A DNA stretch of 64,000 bases from contig NZ_KQ031391.1 of assembly GCF_000966285.1 (NCBI RefSeq), positions 4,232,540 to 4,296,539 on the forward strand, read 5' to 3'. Positions 1-7,819 of this stretch are shown here, one piece after another. A program made the position numbers and the translations under genes. Positions within the stretch are counted from its first letter, which is position 1. The number at the start of each line of letters is the position of its first letter. The notes beneath the pieces were generated by a model that was given only the letters and a program-made list of their open reading frames with translations, was not told where the DNA came from and ran no database searches. Source of the stretch: Pseudofrankia sp. DC12 (lineage in GTDB: Bacteria; Actinomycetota; Actinomycetes; Frankiales; Frankiaceae).

Positions 1-142
1 TGCTAACCAAAGGTGATCAGTCGGTCATGATAAACGACCGGTCGGATCGGCGGCAGACCGTGCCCCGTGGCCGATCGGCCCGGGCCGGACGCCGGCCCGG
101 GCCGCGCCGGAGGAGACTCGACCCGACGAGGACGGTTTGACG

Positions 143-421
143 ATGTCGACGGGAGCGGCCGTGAGCGAGGCTCGGATCACTCTGATCAGCAGGGTCGGCT
201 GCCACCTCTGCGACGACGCACGCGCGGCCGTCGCCCGGGTAGCCGGCGAGGCCGGTGTCGGCTGGCGGGAGCTGGACGTGGACGCCGACCCGGCTCGGGC
301 GGACGAGTACGGCGACCGGGTGCCCGTTGTCCTGGTCGACGGCCGCGAGCACGGCTACTGGCGGGTCGAGGAGACGCGCCTGCGCGACGCCCTCGCCGGC
401 CGCCGCTGGTCCCTGCGCTAA
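143..421 (+). CDS. glutaredoxin-like / DUF836 small thiol protein
   Basis: A 92-residue protein with the thioredoxin-fold signature of small glutaredoxin-like (DUF836) proteins: an early beta strand, a CHLC dithiol motif near residue 20, and a VPVV cis-proline segment followed by a C-terminal helix. A cytoplasmic thiol-disulfide role is inferred from the family; the partner is unknown. ATG 143 follows a purine-rich stretch (GAGG at 127-130); GTG 161, with GGGAG five bases before it, is an equally good start, and a TTG at 137 is less likely. It lies 427 bp before rex in the same direction, but the rex promoter lies between them, so it is probably not in the hem operon. Confidence 0.8.
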   Translation: MSTGAAVSEARITLISRVGCHLCDDARAAVARVAGEAGVGWRELDVDADPARADEYGDRVPVVLVDGREHGYWRVEETRLRDALAGRRWSLR

Positions 422-529
422 CCCTCGCGAGACTCGCGGCGCGCGCGACCCGCCGCCTCCAGGTGTGAGCCCCGCAGGGTATCGGAGGCTCGTGGACATG
501 CGCCGCCAGACTGACGCACCCCAGGAACC

Positions 530-557
530 GACCCTGGACAAGCGCCCGCCTCCGCAC
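530..557 (+). repeat. 28-bp dispersed repeat, copy 1
   Basis: Identical to 41394-41421; located 22 bp before the Rex operator. The reading frame through both copies gives TLDKRPPPH, but neither frame looks like a gene. Confidence 0.8.
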
Positions 558-579
558 TCGGACACCTCCCCCGACCACT

Positions 580-597
580 TTGTGAACTCTTTCACGA
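580..597 (+). promoter_or_regulatory. Rex operator
   Basis: TTGTGAACTCTTTCACGA is an inverted repeat of TTGTGAA and TTCACGA around a 4-bp spacer, one base off the known actinobacterial Rex operator (TTGTGAA-N4-TTCACAA). It covers the apparent -35 and spacer of the promoter just ahead of rex-hemACDB. Repression when NADH is high, released on a rise in NAD+/NADH, follows from the Rex family; autoregulation is inferred from position. Confidence 0.85.
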
Positions 598-608
598 AGT
601 CGTAGACT
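580..608 (+). promoter_or_regulatory. candidate rex-hem promoter
   Basis: TTGTGA (580-585) lies 17 bp from TAGACT (603-608), a vegetative-sigma-like arrangement with a TANNNT -10. The Rex operator overlaps the -35 and spacer, so bound Rex would occlude RNA polymerase. The predicted transcript starts near 615. Confidence 0.55.
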
Positions 609-847
609 CGGCCGTGCTCGGGCAGTTGCCGCGCGCGACTGGTGCGGTTACTGGCCGGCCGTCTGCCGGTCGCCCCGTCTGAACGGCCGGCGACCTGGAC
701 ACAGCTCCCCGCCTCGGCAGACGGAGCCTTCCCGTCGTCGCGTCCGAACAAGGCGCGACGGCCTGAGGCCTCAGCGAGACGGGAAAGGCTCGCTGCTGTC
801 GCGGACCACGCCCGGCCGCGGCCAGACCGCTGGAGGAGCCGCGCCTC

Positions 848-1753
848 ATGAGCCCGCCCCGGCGCCCGTCGAGGGAGAAGCGACCCCGCCCGGCGGTCCC
901 CGACGCGACCGTCGCCCGGCTGCCTCTCTACCTGCGAGTGCTGACCGGCCTGGCCGATGACGGCGTCGAGACCGTGTCGTCGGACACGCTGGCCGCCGCC
1001 GCAGGGGTGACTCCGGCGAAGGTGCGAAAGGACCTCTCGTACCTCGGTTCCTACGGCACCCGAGGCGTTGGCTACGACGTCGACGTGCTGCTGGACCGGA
1101 TCTCGGCACGCCTCGGGCTGACCGAGGACCGAGGCGTGATGCTCGTCGGAGTAGGTAATCTCGGGCACGCGCTCGCGCGCTATGGCGGTTTCCCGGCGCG
1201 TGGGTTCCGGATTGTCGCGCTCGTCGACGCCGATCCCGCTCGTGCCGGTGCGCTTGTCGGCGATGTGGAGATCCGGCCCGTCGCCGAGCTGGAAAGACTG
1301 ATCGAGGACTATCAGGTGACGATCGGTGTGATCTGTACCCCGGCTGGAGCGGCGCAGCAGGTCTGCGACCGGCTGGTCGCCGCGGGGGTCACCAGCATCC
1401 TCAATTTCGCGCCGGTTGTGCTGTCCGTGCCCGACGGGGTCGATGTGCGTAAGGTCGACCTGGCGGTTGAGCTGCAGATCCTCTCGTTCCACGAGGCGCG
1501 CAAACGCCCGGACCGGTCCGCCGAGCCGCGCGTCCGGCCGGCCGCCCCGGGCACGCTCCCCCTGGAGGGGGCGGTAGGCGCACTCTCCCCGGATGGGGCG
1601 ACAGGCTCGCGGCCTGAACTGCGCACGGTGGAGGCGGAAGGGCGCACCCGGGGAATCGCCCCGGTGGAGCGTGGGGACGCGGAGCCGGCGCCCATAACGG
1701 CGGTCGGAACGGAGGCCGTCATGCGGCTGGCCACAGGAAGTGAGGGCTCGTGA
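848..1753 (+). CDS. rex: redox-sensing transcriptional repressor Rex
   Basis: Rex reads the NADH/NAD+ ratio and represses respiratory and heme genes. The N-terminal winged helix (about residues 18-75) carries the typical [11 protein letters not shown]...VRKDLSYLG...GTRGVGYDV pattern, and a Rossmann fold follows with the dinucleotide loop GVGNLGHAL. The ATG has a good GGAGGAG site 6 bases before it. At 301 residues it is longer than most family members (about 210-260): an extra tail of about 85 residues after the dimerisation helix is low in complexity and looks disordered. The gene overlaps hemA by 4 bases (GTGA), so rex and hem are co-translated. A Rex operator lies upstream at 580-597. Confidence 0.95.
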   Translation: MSPPRRPSREKRPRPAVPDATVARLPLYLRVLTGLADDGVETVSSDTLAAAAGVTPAKVRKDLSYLGSYGTRGVGYDVDVLLDRISARLGLTEDRGVMLVGVGNLGHALARYGGFPARGFRIVALVDADPARAGALVGDVEIRPVAELERLIEDYQVTIGVICTPAGAAQQVCDRLVAAGVTSILNFAPVVLSVPDGVDVRKVDLAVELQILSFHEARKRPDRSAEPRVRPAAPGTLPLEGAVGALSPDGATGSRPELRTVEAEGRTRGIAPVERGDAEPAPITAVGTEAVMRLATGSEGS

Positions 1754-3138
1754 GCCTCCTCGCCGTCGGTCTGAACCACCGGACCGCGCCCACCGCGTTA
1801 CTGGAGCTCGCCGCGGTCTCGGGCGACGACGCCCCCAAGGTCCTCGGCGACCTGGTCCAGGCCGACCACGTGGTCGAGGCCGTGGTGCTGTCCACCTGCA
1901 ACCGCACCGAGATCTACGCCGAGGTCGACACGTTCCACGGCGGCCTCGCCGACATCTCCGACACGCTGTCCCGCGTCTGTGGCGTCGAGCTGTCCGAGCT
2001 GTCGCCGCACCTGTACGTCCATCACGAGGCGCGCGCGGTCGGGCACCTGTTCTCAGTGGTCTGCGGCCTGGACTCGATGCTCGTCGGCGAGAGCCAGATC
2101 CTCGGCCAGGTCCGCGGTGCCTTCCGCGGTGCCCAGGAGGCCGGCACCGCCGGCGGGGCCCTCGCAGCCCTGTTCCAGACCGCGCTGCGGGTGGGCAAGC
2201 GGGCCCACAGCGAGACGTCCATCGACGCCGCTGGGGCGTCGATCGTCTCGGTCGGCCTGCAGATCGCCGCCGGTAGCCTCGATGTGCGGCGCCCGGAGCG
2301 GCTGTCCACCGACGTCACCGAGATCGACGGCGCTGCGCCGGCCGAGGTGACAGACCCGGCCAGCCAGCCGCTCACGGGCTGCCGGGTGCTCATCATCGGC
2401 GCCGGCGCGGTCGGCGGCCTGACGGCGGCGACCGTCCGGCGGGCGGGGGCAGCCGAGCTGGTCGTGGCCAACCGCACCCCGGCTCGCGCCGCCGCGATCG
2501 CGGAGAACCACGGCGCCCGCGTCGTCGGCCTGGCCGACCTGCCGCACGAGGTCGGCCAGGCGGACCTGGTCGTGTCCTCGACCGGTGCGACCGGCCTGGT
2601 GGTCACCTACGAGATGGTCGAGGCGGCCTCGGTCGCCCGGTCCGGCCGGCCGCTGGTCTTCCTCGACCTCGCCCTGCCACACGACATCGACCCAGGGGTG
2701 CGCGCGCTGCCCGGCGTGACCCTCGTCGACCTGGAGTCGCTGCGGGTCGCGCTCGATGGCGCGCAGGTCTCGCACGATCTCGAGGCGGTCCGCGCGCTGG
2801 TGGCCTCCGAGGTCGCCGGGTTCCTCAACAAGCGTGGGGCTGTGCGGGTCGCGCCGACGGTCGTCGCGCTGCGCGCCCAGGCCGCCGGGATCGTGCAGGA
2901 GGAGCTCGACCGGCTGCGCGGCCGGCTGCCCGATCTGGACACCCGGGAGTGGGAGATGGTCACCGGGACCGTCCGGCGCGTCGTCGACAAGCTGCTGCAC
3001 GCACCGACGGTGCGGGTCCAGCAGCTAGCCGGTGGGCCTGGTGGCGACTCCTATGCCGAGGCGCTGCGTGAACTGTTCGACCTACCCAGGGAGGTGCCGG
3101 CCGTCGTGTCGGCCCCCGACCTGCTGGAGCAACCGTGA
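1750..3138 (+). CDS. hemA: glutamyl-tRNA reductase
   Basis: First committed step of C5-pathway tetrapyrrole synthesis: NADPH-dependent reduction of glutamyl-tRNA to glutamate-1-semialdehyde. The protein has 462 residues. GLNHRTAP at the N-terminus, catalytic Cys50 in [26 protein letters not shown] and an NADPH-binding GAGAVGG motif around residue 218 are all present, with a C-terminal helical dimerisation domain. The GTG start overlaps the rex stop, and the next gene, hemC, overlaps by 4 bases. The product goes to HemL, encoded separately at 12700. Confidence 0.96.
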   Translation: MSLLAVGLNHRTAPTALLELAAVSGDDAPKVLGDLVQADHVVEAVVLSTCNRTEIYAEVDTFHGGLADISDTLSRVCGVELSELSPHLYVHHEARAVGHLFSVVCGLDSMLVGESQILGQVRGAFRGAQEAGTAGGALAALFQTALRVGKRAHSETSIDAAGASIVSVGLQIAAGSLDVRRPERLSTDVTEIDGAAPAEVTDPASQPLTGCRVLIIGAGAVGGLTAATVRRAGAAELVVANRTPARAAAIAENHGARVVGLADLPHEVGQADLVVSSTGATGLVVTYEMVEAASVARSGRPLVFLDLALPHDIDPGVRALPGVTLVDLESLRVALDGAQVSHDLEAVRALVASEVAGFLNKRGAVRVAPTVVALRAQAAGIVQEELDRLRGRLPDLDTREWEMVTGTVRRVVDKLLHAPTVRVQQLAGGPGGDSYAEALRELFDLPREVPAVVSAPDLLEQP

Positions 3139-4262
3139 CCCTCTCATCCTTGACCTCGCTGGGCCAGCTGGGCCCGGCCGCCGGCCGAAAGCCCGGCGCG
3201 CTGGCCGCCGCCGGGCCGGCGGTCCAGGCCGGCGGCCAGCCGAGCCGGCTGCGGTTGGGGACCAGGCGGTCCGCCCTCGCGCTCACCCAGTCGGGACTGG
3301 TGGCCGACGAACTGCGTACCCGGCTCGGTGTCGAGGTCGACCTCGTCCACATCGTCACCGAGGGTGACCGTAACCGGGCCGAGATCAGCCAGCTTGGGAG
3401 CACCGGGGTGTGGGTCAGCGCACTGCGTGAGGCGCTGCTGGCCGGCGAGGTCGACCTGGCCGTGCACTCGCTCAAGGACCTGCCGACGGCTGCCCCGGAG
3501 GGCATCACGCTCGCCGCGATCCCGGGGCGCGAGGACGTCCGCGACGTTCTTGTCTCGCCCTCCGGCCGTACGCTCGCCGAGCTCGGCCCGGGCGCGCGGA
3601 TCGGCACCGGTGCGCCGCGCCGCGCCGCCCAGCTGCGGGCCCTCGGACTCGGCCTGGACGTGGTGGCGATCCGCGGCAACGTGGACACCCGGATCAGGAA
3701 GGCCGTCGACGGCGAGGTCGACGCGGTCGTGCTCGCCCGCGCCGGGCTCGCCCGCCTGGGCCGGCTGGACGCGATCACGGAGGTGCTGGAGCCGGAGGTG
3801 ATGCTTCCGGCGCCGGGCCAGGGCGCGCTCGCGATCGAGTGCGCGACCACGACGCTCGCTCCGTTGACACTGCTGACGGTCGGCACCCCGGAGGACCAGG
3901 GGGCGGTCACGGGGATGAGCTGCCCGGTCGCGCCCGGAAGCGGAGTTGAGATTCCGCTTGAGCGACTGCTACGGTTTGTGCTCGACGATGCACCGTCGTC
4001 CGTGGCGGTCAGAGCGGAACGCGCCTTCCTGGCGGCGATCGAGGCGGGTTGCACCGCCCCGGTCGGCGCGTTGGCGCAGGTGGCTGACGGCTCCGCCAGC
4101 GGAGGTGAGCTTCGCCTGCGCGCGGTGGTCGCGTCGCTGGACGGCAAGACCGTCCTGCGCCGTGAGCTGGAAGGTCAGACCGCCGACCCGGAGGCGCTGG
4201 GTAGGCGCCTCGCGGACGACCTGCTGTCCGCAGGAGCACACACGCTGATGGGAACCCGCTGA
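3135..4262 (+). CDS. hemC: hydroxymethylbilane synthase (porphobilinogen deaminase)
   Basis: Polymerises four porphobilinogens into hydroxymethylbilane on a dipyrromethane cofactor. [12 protein letters not shown], the HSLKDLPT loop, the RRAAQLRA segment and the cofactor cysteine (Cys306, EAGCTAPVG) are intact. Two features are unusual: about 36 Gly/Ala/Pro-rich residues precede the catalytic domain, and about 30 extra residues lie between [10 protein letters not shown] and RAERAFLA (about 3860-3985), where codon use is less GC3-rich than around it. The GTG start overlaps the hemA stop. Probably functional, since all catalytic segments remain. Confidence 0.93.
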   Translation: MTLSSLTSLGQLGPAAGRKPGALAAAGPAVQAGGQPSRLRLGTRRSALALTQSGLVADELRTRLGVEVDLVHIVTEGDRNRAEISQLGSTGVWVSALREALLAGEVDLAVHSLKDLPTAAPEGITLAAIPGREDVRDVLVSPSGRTLAELGPGARIGTGAPRRAAQLRALGLGLDVVAIRGNVDTRIRKAVDGEVDAVVLARAGLARLGRLDAITEVLEPEVMLPAPGQGALAIECATTTLAPLTLLTVGTPEDQGAVTGMSCPVAPGSGVEIPLERLLRFVLDDAPSSVAVRAERAFLAAIEAGCTAPVGALAQVADGSASGGELRLRAVVASLDGKTVLRRELEGQTADPEALGRRLADDLLSAGAHTLMGTR

Positions 4263-4266
4263 CGTC

Positions 4267-6111
4267 ATGGCCACTCGACGAACGAAGAAGCCAGTATCCC
4301 CGGTCGCCCTGGTGGGCGCCGGGCCCCGTGACCCCGGCCTGCTGACCGTGCTGGCCGTCGAGACCCTGCAAGCCGCCGACGTGGTCGTCGCGGATCCGGA
4401 CGTCGCGCCCGCGGTGCTCGAACCGCTGGCCGCCGAGGTCCTCAAGATCGGTGACCTGGACGCGCCGAAGCCGATCCGCGACGCGGAGGCCGCGACGGCC
4501 GCCGTCGTCAGCCGGGCGCGCGCCGGCGAAAAGGTCGTCCGGCTCTACTCGTCCGATCCGTGGCTCACCCGGATCGGCGCGAACGACGCGCAGTCGCTGG
4601 CCAAGGCGAAGATCCCCTACAAGGTCATCCCCGGGATCGCGACCGGCGCGGCCGTCTCCACCTACGCAGGCGTCGCCCCCGGCCTTCCCGTGACCTACGC
4701 GAGCACCACCGGCGTCTTCTCGTCCAGTGGTGAGCTGCCGGTGGCGTCGCCGTTCGGGCCGGACGCCGTCGGCCTCGGCTCGTCGCCGTTCGGTAGCTCG
4801 CGTGGCCTGATCGGGCGGCCGCTCGGCGGCTCGCTGGGCGGTGGCCTCGGTGGCGGGCTGGGCTCCAACGGTGGTCTCGGTGGCGGCCTCGGCGCGGGCG
4901 GGCTGGGCGGTGGCCTCAGCCTCGGCGCCGGGTTCGGCGGGCTGGGCGGCACGGTCGCGGGCGTCTCGGACGTCGACTGGGCCGGCCTCGCGCAGGCCCC
5001 GGGCACCTTGGTGATCACCGCGGCGCCGAACGAGATCGGCAAGGTCGCGACCGCCCTCGTCGAGCACGGCCGGCCGGGCGACACCCCGACCGCGGTCACC
5101 GTCGATGGCACCACCACCGACCAGCGGACCGTCAGCTCCACCCTCGACCGGATCGAGAACGAGGCCGCGCCCCTGCTGGCGAACTCCAGCCAGCCGCCGG
5201 CCCAGGTCGTGCTCTCGATCGGCCCGGTGGTCGCGACCCGCGCGAAGCTCTCCTGGTGGGAGACCCGGGCGCTGTTCGGCTGGACCGTGCTGGTGCCGCG
5301 GACGAAGGAGCAGGCCGCGATCCTGTCGGACCTGCTGCGCTCGCACGGCGCGAGCCCGCTGGAGGTGCCGACGATCGCCGTCGAGCCGCCGCGGACCGCG
5401 GCCCCGATGGAGCGGGCTATCACAGGCCTGGTCTCGGGCCGTTACCAGTGGGTCGCGTTCACCTCGGTCAACGCGGTCAGGGCCGTGCAGGAAAAGGTCG
5501 AGGAGCGCAGCCTTGACGCCCGCTCGTTCGCCGGCGTCAAGGTCGCCGCGATCGGCGAGGCGACGGCGGAAGCGCTGCGGTCCTTCGGTATCCGGCCAGA
5601 CCTCGTGCCCACGGGCCAGCAGTCGTCGGAGGGCCTGCTCGCCGACTGGCCCGAGTACGACAGCTCGCTGGACCTGCTCGACCGGGTACTGCTGCCGCGG
5701 GCCGACATCGCCACCGAGATCCTTGAGGCGGGCCTGAAGGAACGCGGCTGGCAGGTCGACGACGTCACCGCTTACCGGACGGTGCGCGCCGCGCCGCCGC
5801 CCGCGCCGATCCGGGAGGCCCTCAAGGGCGGCCGGGTCGACGCCGTCGTGTTCACCTCGTCCTCCACCGTGCGGAACCTGGTCGGTATCGCCGGCAAGCC
5901 GCACGAGACGACCGTCATCGCGTGCATCGGCCCGAAGACCGCCGAGACCGCCCAGGAGCTGGGCCTGCGGGTAGACGTCGAGGCGCCGGAGGCGACGATC
6001 GCCGCGCTGGTCGGGGCGCTCGCCGACTTCGCCGCCGAGCACCGTGAGGAGCTCGGCAAGGTCGGCCCGCTCGCCGCCCGGCTGCCGAAGCCGCGCCGGG
6101 GCCGGCGGTGA
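4267..6111 (+). CDS. hemD: uroporphyrinogen-III synthase with decayed CobA-like N-terminal domain
   Basis: The C-terminal half (about residues 338-610) is a HemD domain, cyclising hydroxymethylbilane to uroporphyrinogen III, with WVAFTSVNAVRAV and FTSSSTVRNLV segments intact. The N-terminal half resembles the SUMT/CobA methyltransferase, but its SAM-site motifs are degraded: GAGPRDPG (residues 18-25) instead of GAGPGDPG, and RLYSSDPWLTRIG where active enzymes have RLKGGDP. A Gly-rich linker (about residues 177-228, GGLGGGLG repeats) interrupts it. Methyltransferase activity is therefore doubtful. Fusions of CobA-like and HemD domains are common in actinobacteria; the Gly-rich insert is the odd part. 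ATG 4267 is 4 bases after hemC. Confidence 0.9.
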   Translation: MATRRTKKPVSPVALVGAGPRDPGLLTVLAVETLQAADVVVADPDVAPAVLEPLAAEVLKIGDLDAPKPIRDAEAATAAVVSRARAGEKVVRLYSSDPWLTRIGANDAQSLAKAKIPYKVIPGIATGAAVSTYAGVAPGLPVTYASTTGVFSSSGELPVASPFGPDAVGLGSSPFGSSRGLIGRPLGGSLGGGLGGGLGSNGGLGGGLGAGGLGGGLSLGAGFGGLGGTVAGVSDVDWAGLAQAPGTLVITAAPNEIGKVATALVEHGRPGDTPTAVTVDGTTTDQRTVSSTLDRIENEAAPLLANSSQPPAQVVLSIGPVVATRAKLSWWETRALFGWTVLVPRTKEQAAILSDLLRSHGASPLEVPTIAVEPPRTAAPMERAITGLVSGRYQWVAFTSVNAVRAVQEKVEERSLDARSFAGVKVAAIGEATAEALRSFGIRPDLVPTGQQSSEGLLADWPEYDSSLDLLDRVLLPRADIATEILEAGLKERGWQVDDVTAYRTVRAAPPPAPIREALKGGRVDAVVFTSSSTVRNLVGIAGKPHETTVIACIGPKTAETAQELGLRVDVEAPEATIAALVGALADFAAEHREELGKVGPLAARLPKPRRGRR

Positions 6112-7130
6112 CCACCGGGGGCTGGCCGGCGGGCGGTTCGCCCGCCGGCTTCCCGCTCGCCCGGCCGCGCCGGCTGCGCCGGACGCCGGCGCTGCGCCGG
6201 CTGGTGTCGGACGTGCGGCTGCACCCGGCGGATCTGATCCTCCCGGCGTTCGTCAAGGAAGGCGTCAGCGAGCCGGTGCCGGTCGGGTCGATGCCGGGGG
6301 TCGTCCAGCACACCAGGGACTCGCTGCGCAAGGCGGCGGCCGAGGCCGCCGAGGCGGGCGTCGGCGGGATCATCCTGTTCGGCGTGCCGGCGCAGAAGGA
6401 CGCTCGTGGCTCGGCCGCCGACGACCCGGACGGGATCGTGCAGCTGGCGATCGCCGACCTCGTGTCCGAGGTGGGCGGGTCGATGGTCATCATGGCCGAC
6501 CTCTGCCTCGACGAGTACACCGACCACGGCCATTGCGGCCTGCTCACCGAGACCGGCGACGTGGACAACGACGTGACGCTTGAGCGGTACGCGTCGATCG
6601 CCGTGGCGCAGGCACGCGCCGGCGTCGAGGTGGTCGCGCCGAGCGGGATGATGGACGGCCAGGTCGGCGCGATCCGGGCGGCCCTCGACGGCGCGGGGTA
6701 TCCGGAGCTCCCGATCCTGGCCTACTCGGTCAAGTACGCGTCCGCCTTCTACGGACCGTTCCGGGAGGCCGCCGAGTGCGCGCCGCAGTTCGGCGACCGG
6801 GCCGGCTACCAGCAGGACCCGGCCCGCTCGGCCGCCGAGGCGCTGCGCGAGGTCGCCCTCGACCTGGCCGAGGGCGCGGACGCCGTGATGGTCAAGCCGG
6901 CGCTCGCCTACCTGGACGTCCTGCGGGCCGTCGCCGACGCCGTGGACGTGCCGGTCGCGGCCTACCAGGTCTCCGGCGAGTACGCGATGGTCGAGGCGGC
7001 CGCGGCCAACGGCTGGGTCGACCGTGACCGGATCATCAACGAGACGCTGACCGCGATCCACCGCGCCGGCGCCGACCTGATCCTCACCTACTGGGCCACA
7101 GAGGTCGCGCAGAAGCTGCGCCGCGCCTGA
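6108..7130 (+). CDS. hemB: delta-aminolevulinic acid dehydratase (porphobilinogen synthase)
   Basis: Condenses two aminolevulinates into porphobilinogen. 340 residues. Both Schiff-base lysines are visible in YSVKYASAFYGPFREA and VMVKPALAYLD. The metal loop reads DLCLDEYTDHGHCG, intermediate between the all-cysteine zinc type and the aspartate-based magnesium type, so the active-site metal cannot be assigned by motif alone. The GTG start overlaps the hemD stop by 4 bases. It is the last gene of rex-hemACDB and is followed by a strong hairpin. Confidence 0.96.
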   Translation: MTTGGWPAGGSPAGFPLARPRRLRRTPALRRLVSDVRLHPADLILPAFVKEGVSEPVPVGSMPGVVQHTRDSLRKAAAEAAEAGVGGIILFGVPAQKDARGSAADDPDGIVQLAIADLVSEVGGSMVIMADLCLDEYTDHGHCGLLTETGDVDNDVTLERYASIAVAQARAGVEVVAPSGMMDGQVGAIRAALDGAGYPELPILAYSVKYASAFYGPFREAAECAPQFGDRAGYQQDPARSAAEALREVALDLAEGADAVMVKPALAYLDVLRAVADAVDVPVAAYQVSGEYAMVEAAAANGWVDRDRIINETLTAIHRAGADLILTYWATEVAQKLRRA

Positions 7131-7639
7131 CGCAGGCCCTGGCTCGGGCGCCAACGCGCGGCGGGTCGGGGTGCCAGCCCACCGAGTGCAGCGGCCAGCA
7201 GCGAAATCGCCGCTGGCCGCTCGGCGCCTGCCCACCCGGGCGTTCCAGGGCTCCCCGGTACCCCCTGGGAGTAGTCCTCTCCAACGGCCTGCGTCTGCGC
7301 CGTTTCACCCGTCGGTCCTGACTCGACGGTCCTGGGCGTTGGCAGTGGGAATCGGGCAACCTCAGCGCCCGGTTTGCACCTTTTCCTCAGTCCCACCTAG
7401 GGGCCCGGTGTGCGTCTGGGAAAAGTTTCGGTAACCGTTCATGACAGGTGGGCCGGTTCGCCAATCCCGAGGTGGCGGGCGTGCCACCGTGTGACCTATC
7501 TGGCGCGCTATGTGGTCTCTCGGACACGGCAGGACTGGTCGGCCAATATCGGCACAACGCGGGGTGCGACGACGGCGCCGCGTCGACATAGGCGACCACG
7601 TTCCAGGCCGCTCGCGAAGCAATCGCCTTGAGGGAGCGA
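7131..7639 (+). other. intergenic region downstream of hemB
   Basis: About 510 bp with the hemB terminator at its start, then moderately GC-rich DNA. Reading frames here are short, lack ribosome sites and have mixed third positions, so I call no gene. No clear -35/-10 pair for the following ABC genes is evident. Confidence 0.4.
7191..7220 (+). terminator. hemB terminator hairpin
   Basis: GCGGCCAGC (7191-7199) pairs with GCTGGCCGC (7212-7220). After one mismatch the stem continues as GCG/CGC around an AAAT loop. It lies 60 bases past the hemB stop. No U-tract, as usual in actinobacteria. Confidence 0.6.
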
Positions 7640-7819
7640 ATGAGCGCGGCGACGAAGGAACCAGCCGAGCCGGTCCTCGGACCGGCCTGCCCTAGCGAAG
7701 GGTTACCAAGAAACGGTCATGACGGCCACCCAGCCGGCGCGGCAGCCCGCGCCAACGGCGGTCCCCGCCACCCCAGCCACCGAACCGGAGCCCGCGGCCG
7801 CGGCGCCGGACGAGGGTGA
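7640..7819 (+). CDS. possible short upstream ORF overlapping the ABC gene
   Basis: A 59-residue frame starting MSAATKEPAEPVLGP, with a strong ribosome site (GAGGGAG at 7630-7636, 3 bases before ATG). It runs 100 bases into the next gene in another frame. It may be a leader that couples translation into the transporter gene, or the true N-terminus of that protein if an indel separates the frames. No function is recognisable, and it could also be spurious. Confidence 0.3.
   Translation: MSAATKEPAEPVLGPACPSEGLPRNGHDGHPAGAAARANGGPRHPSHRTGARGRGAGRG

Larger units (their letters stand above)
422..847 (+). other. rex upstream region with 28-bp dispersed repeat and a long leader
   Basis: This 426-bp stretch has no convincing gene. 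It holds a 28-bp repeat (530-557, second copy at 41394-41421), the rex promoter/operator (580-608) and, if transcription starts near 615, an untranslated leader of about 230 bases before the rex ATG. I see no recognisable riboswitch in the leader, only GC-rich local hairpins. Confidence 0.5.

Noticed and set aside
17-1492. 491-codon minus-strand frame opposite the glutaredoxin gene and rex
   Set aside because: Arg/Gly/Pro-rich shadow with no ribosome site; rex on the plus strand is certain.
4009-6042. 677-codon minus-strand frame opposite hemC/hemD
   Set aside because: Composition is a typical GC-rich antisense shadow; no domain visible.
7450-7480. tRNA T-arm-like GGTTCGCCAATCCC
   Set aside because: Does not match the TTCRA loop and no cloverleaf can be drawn around it.
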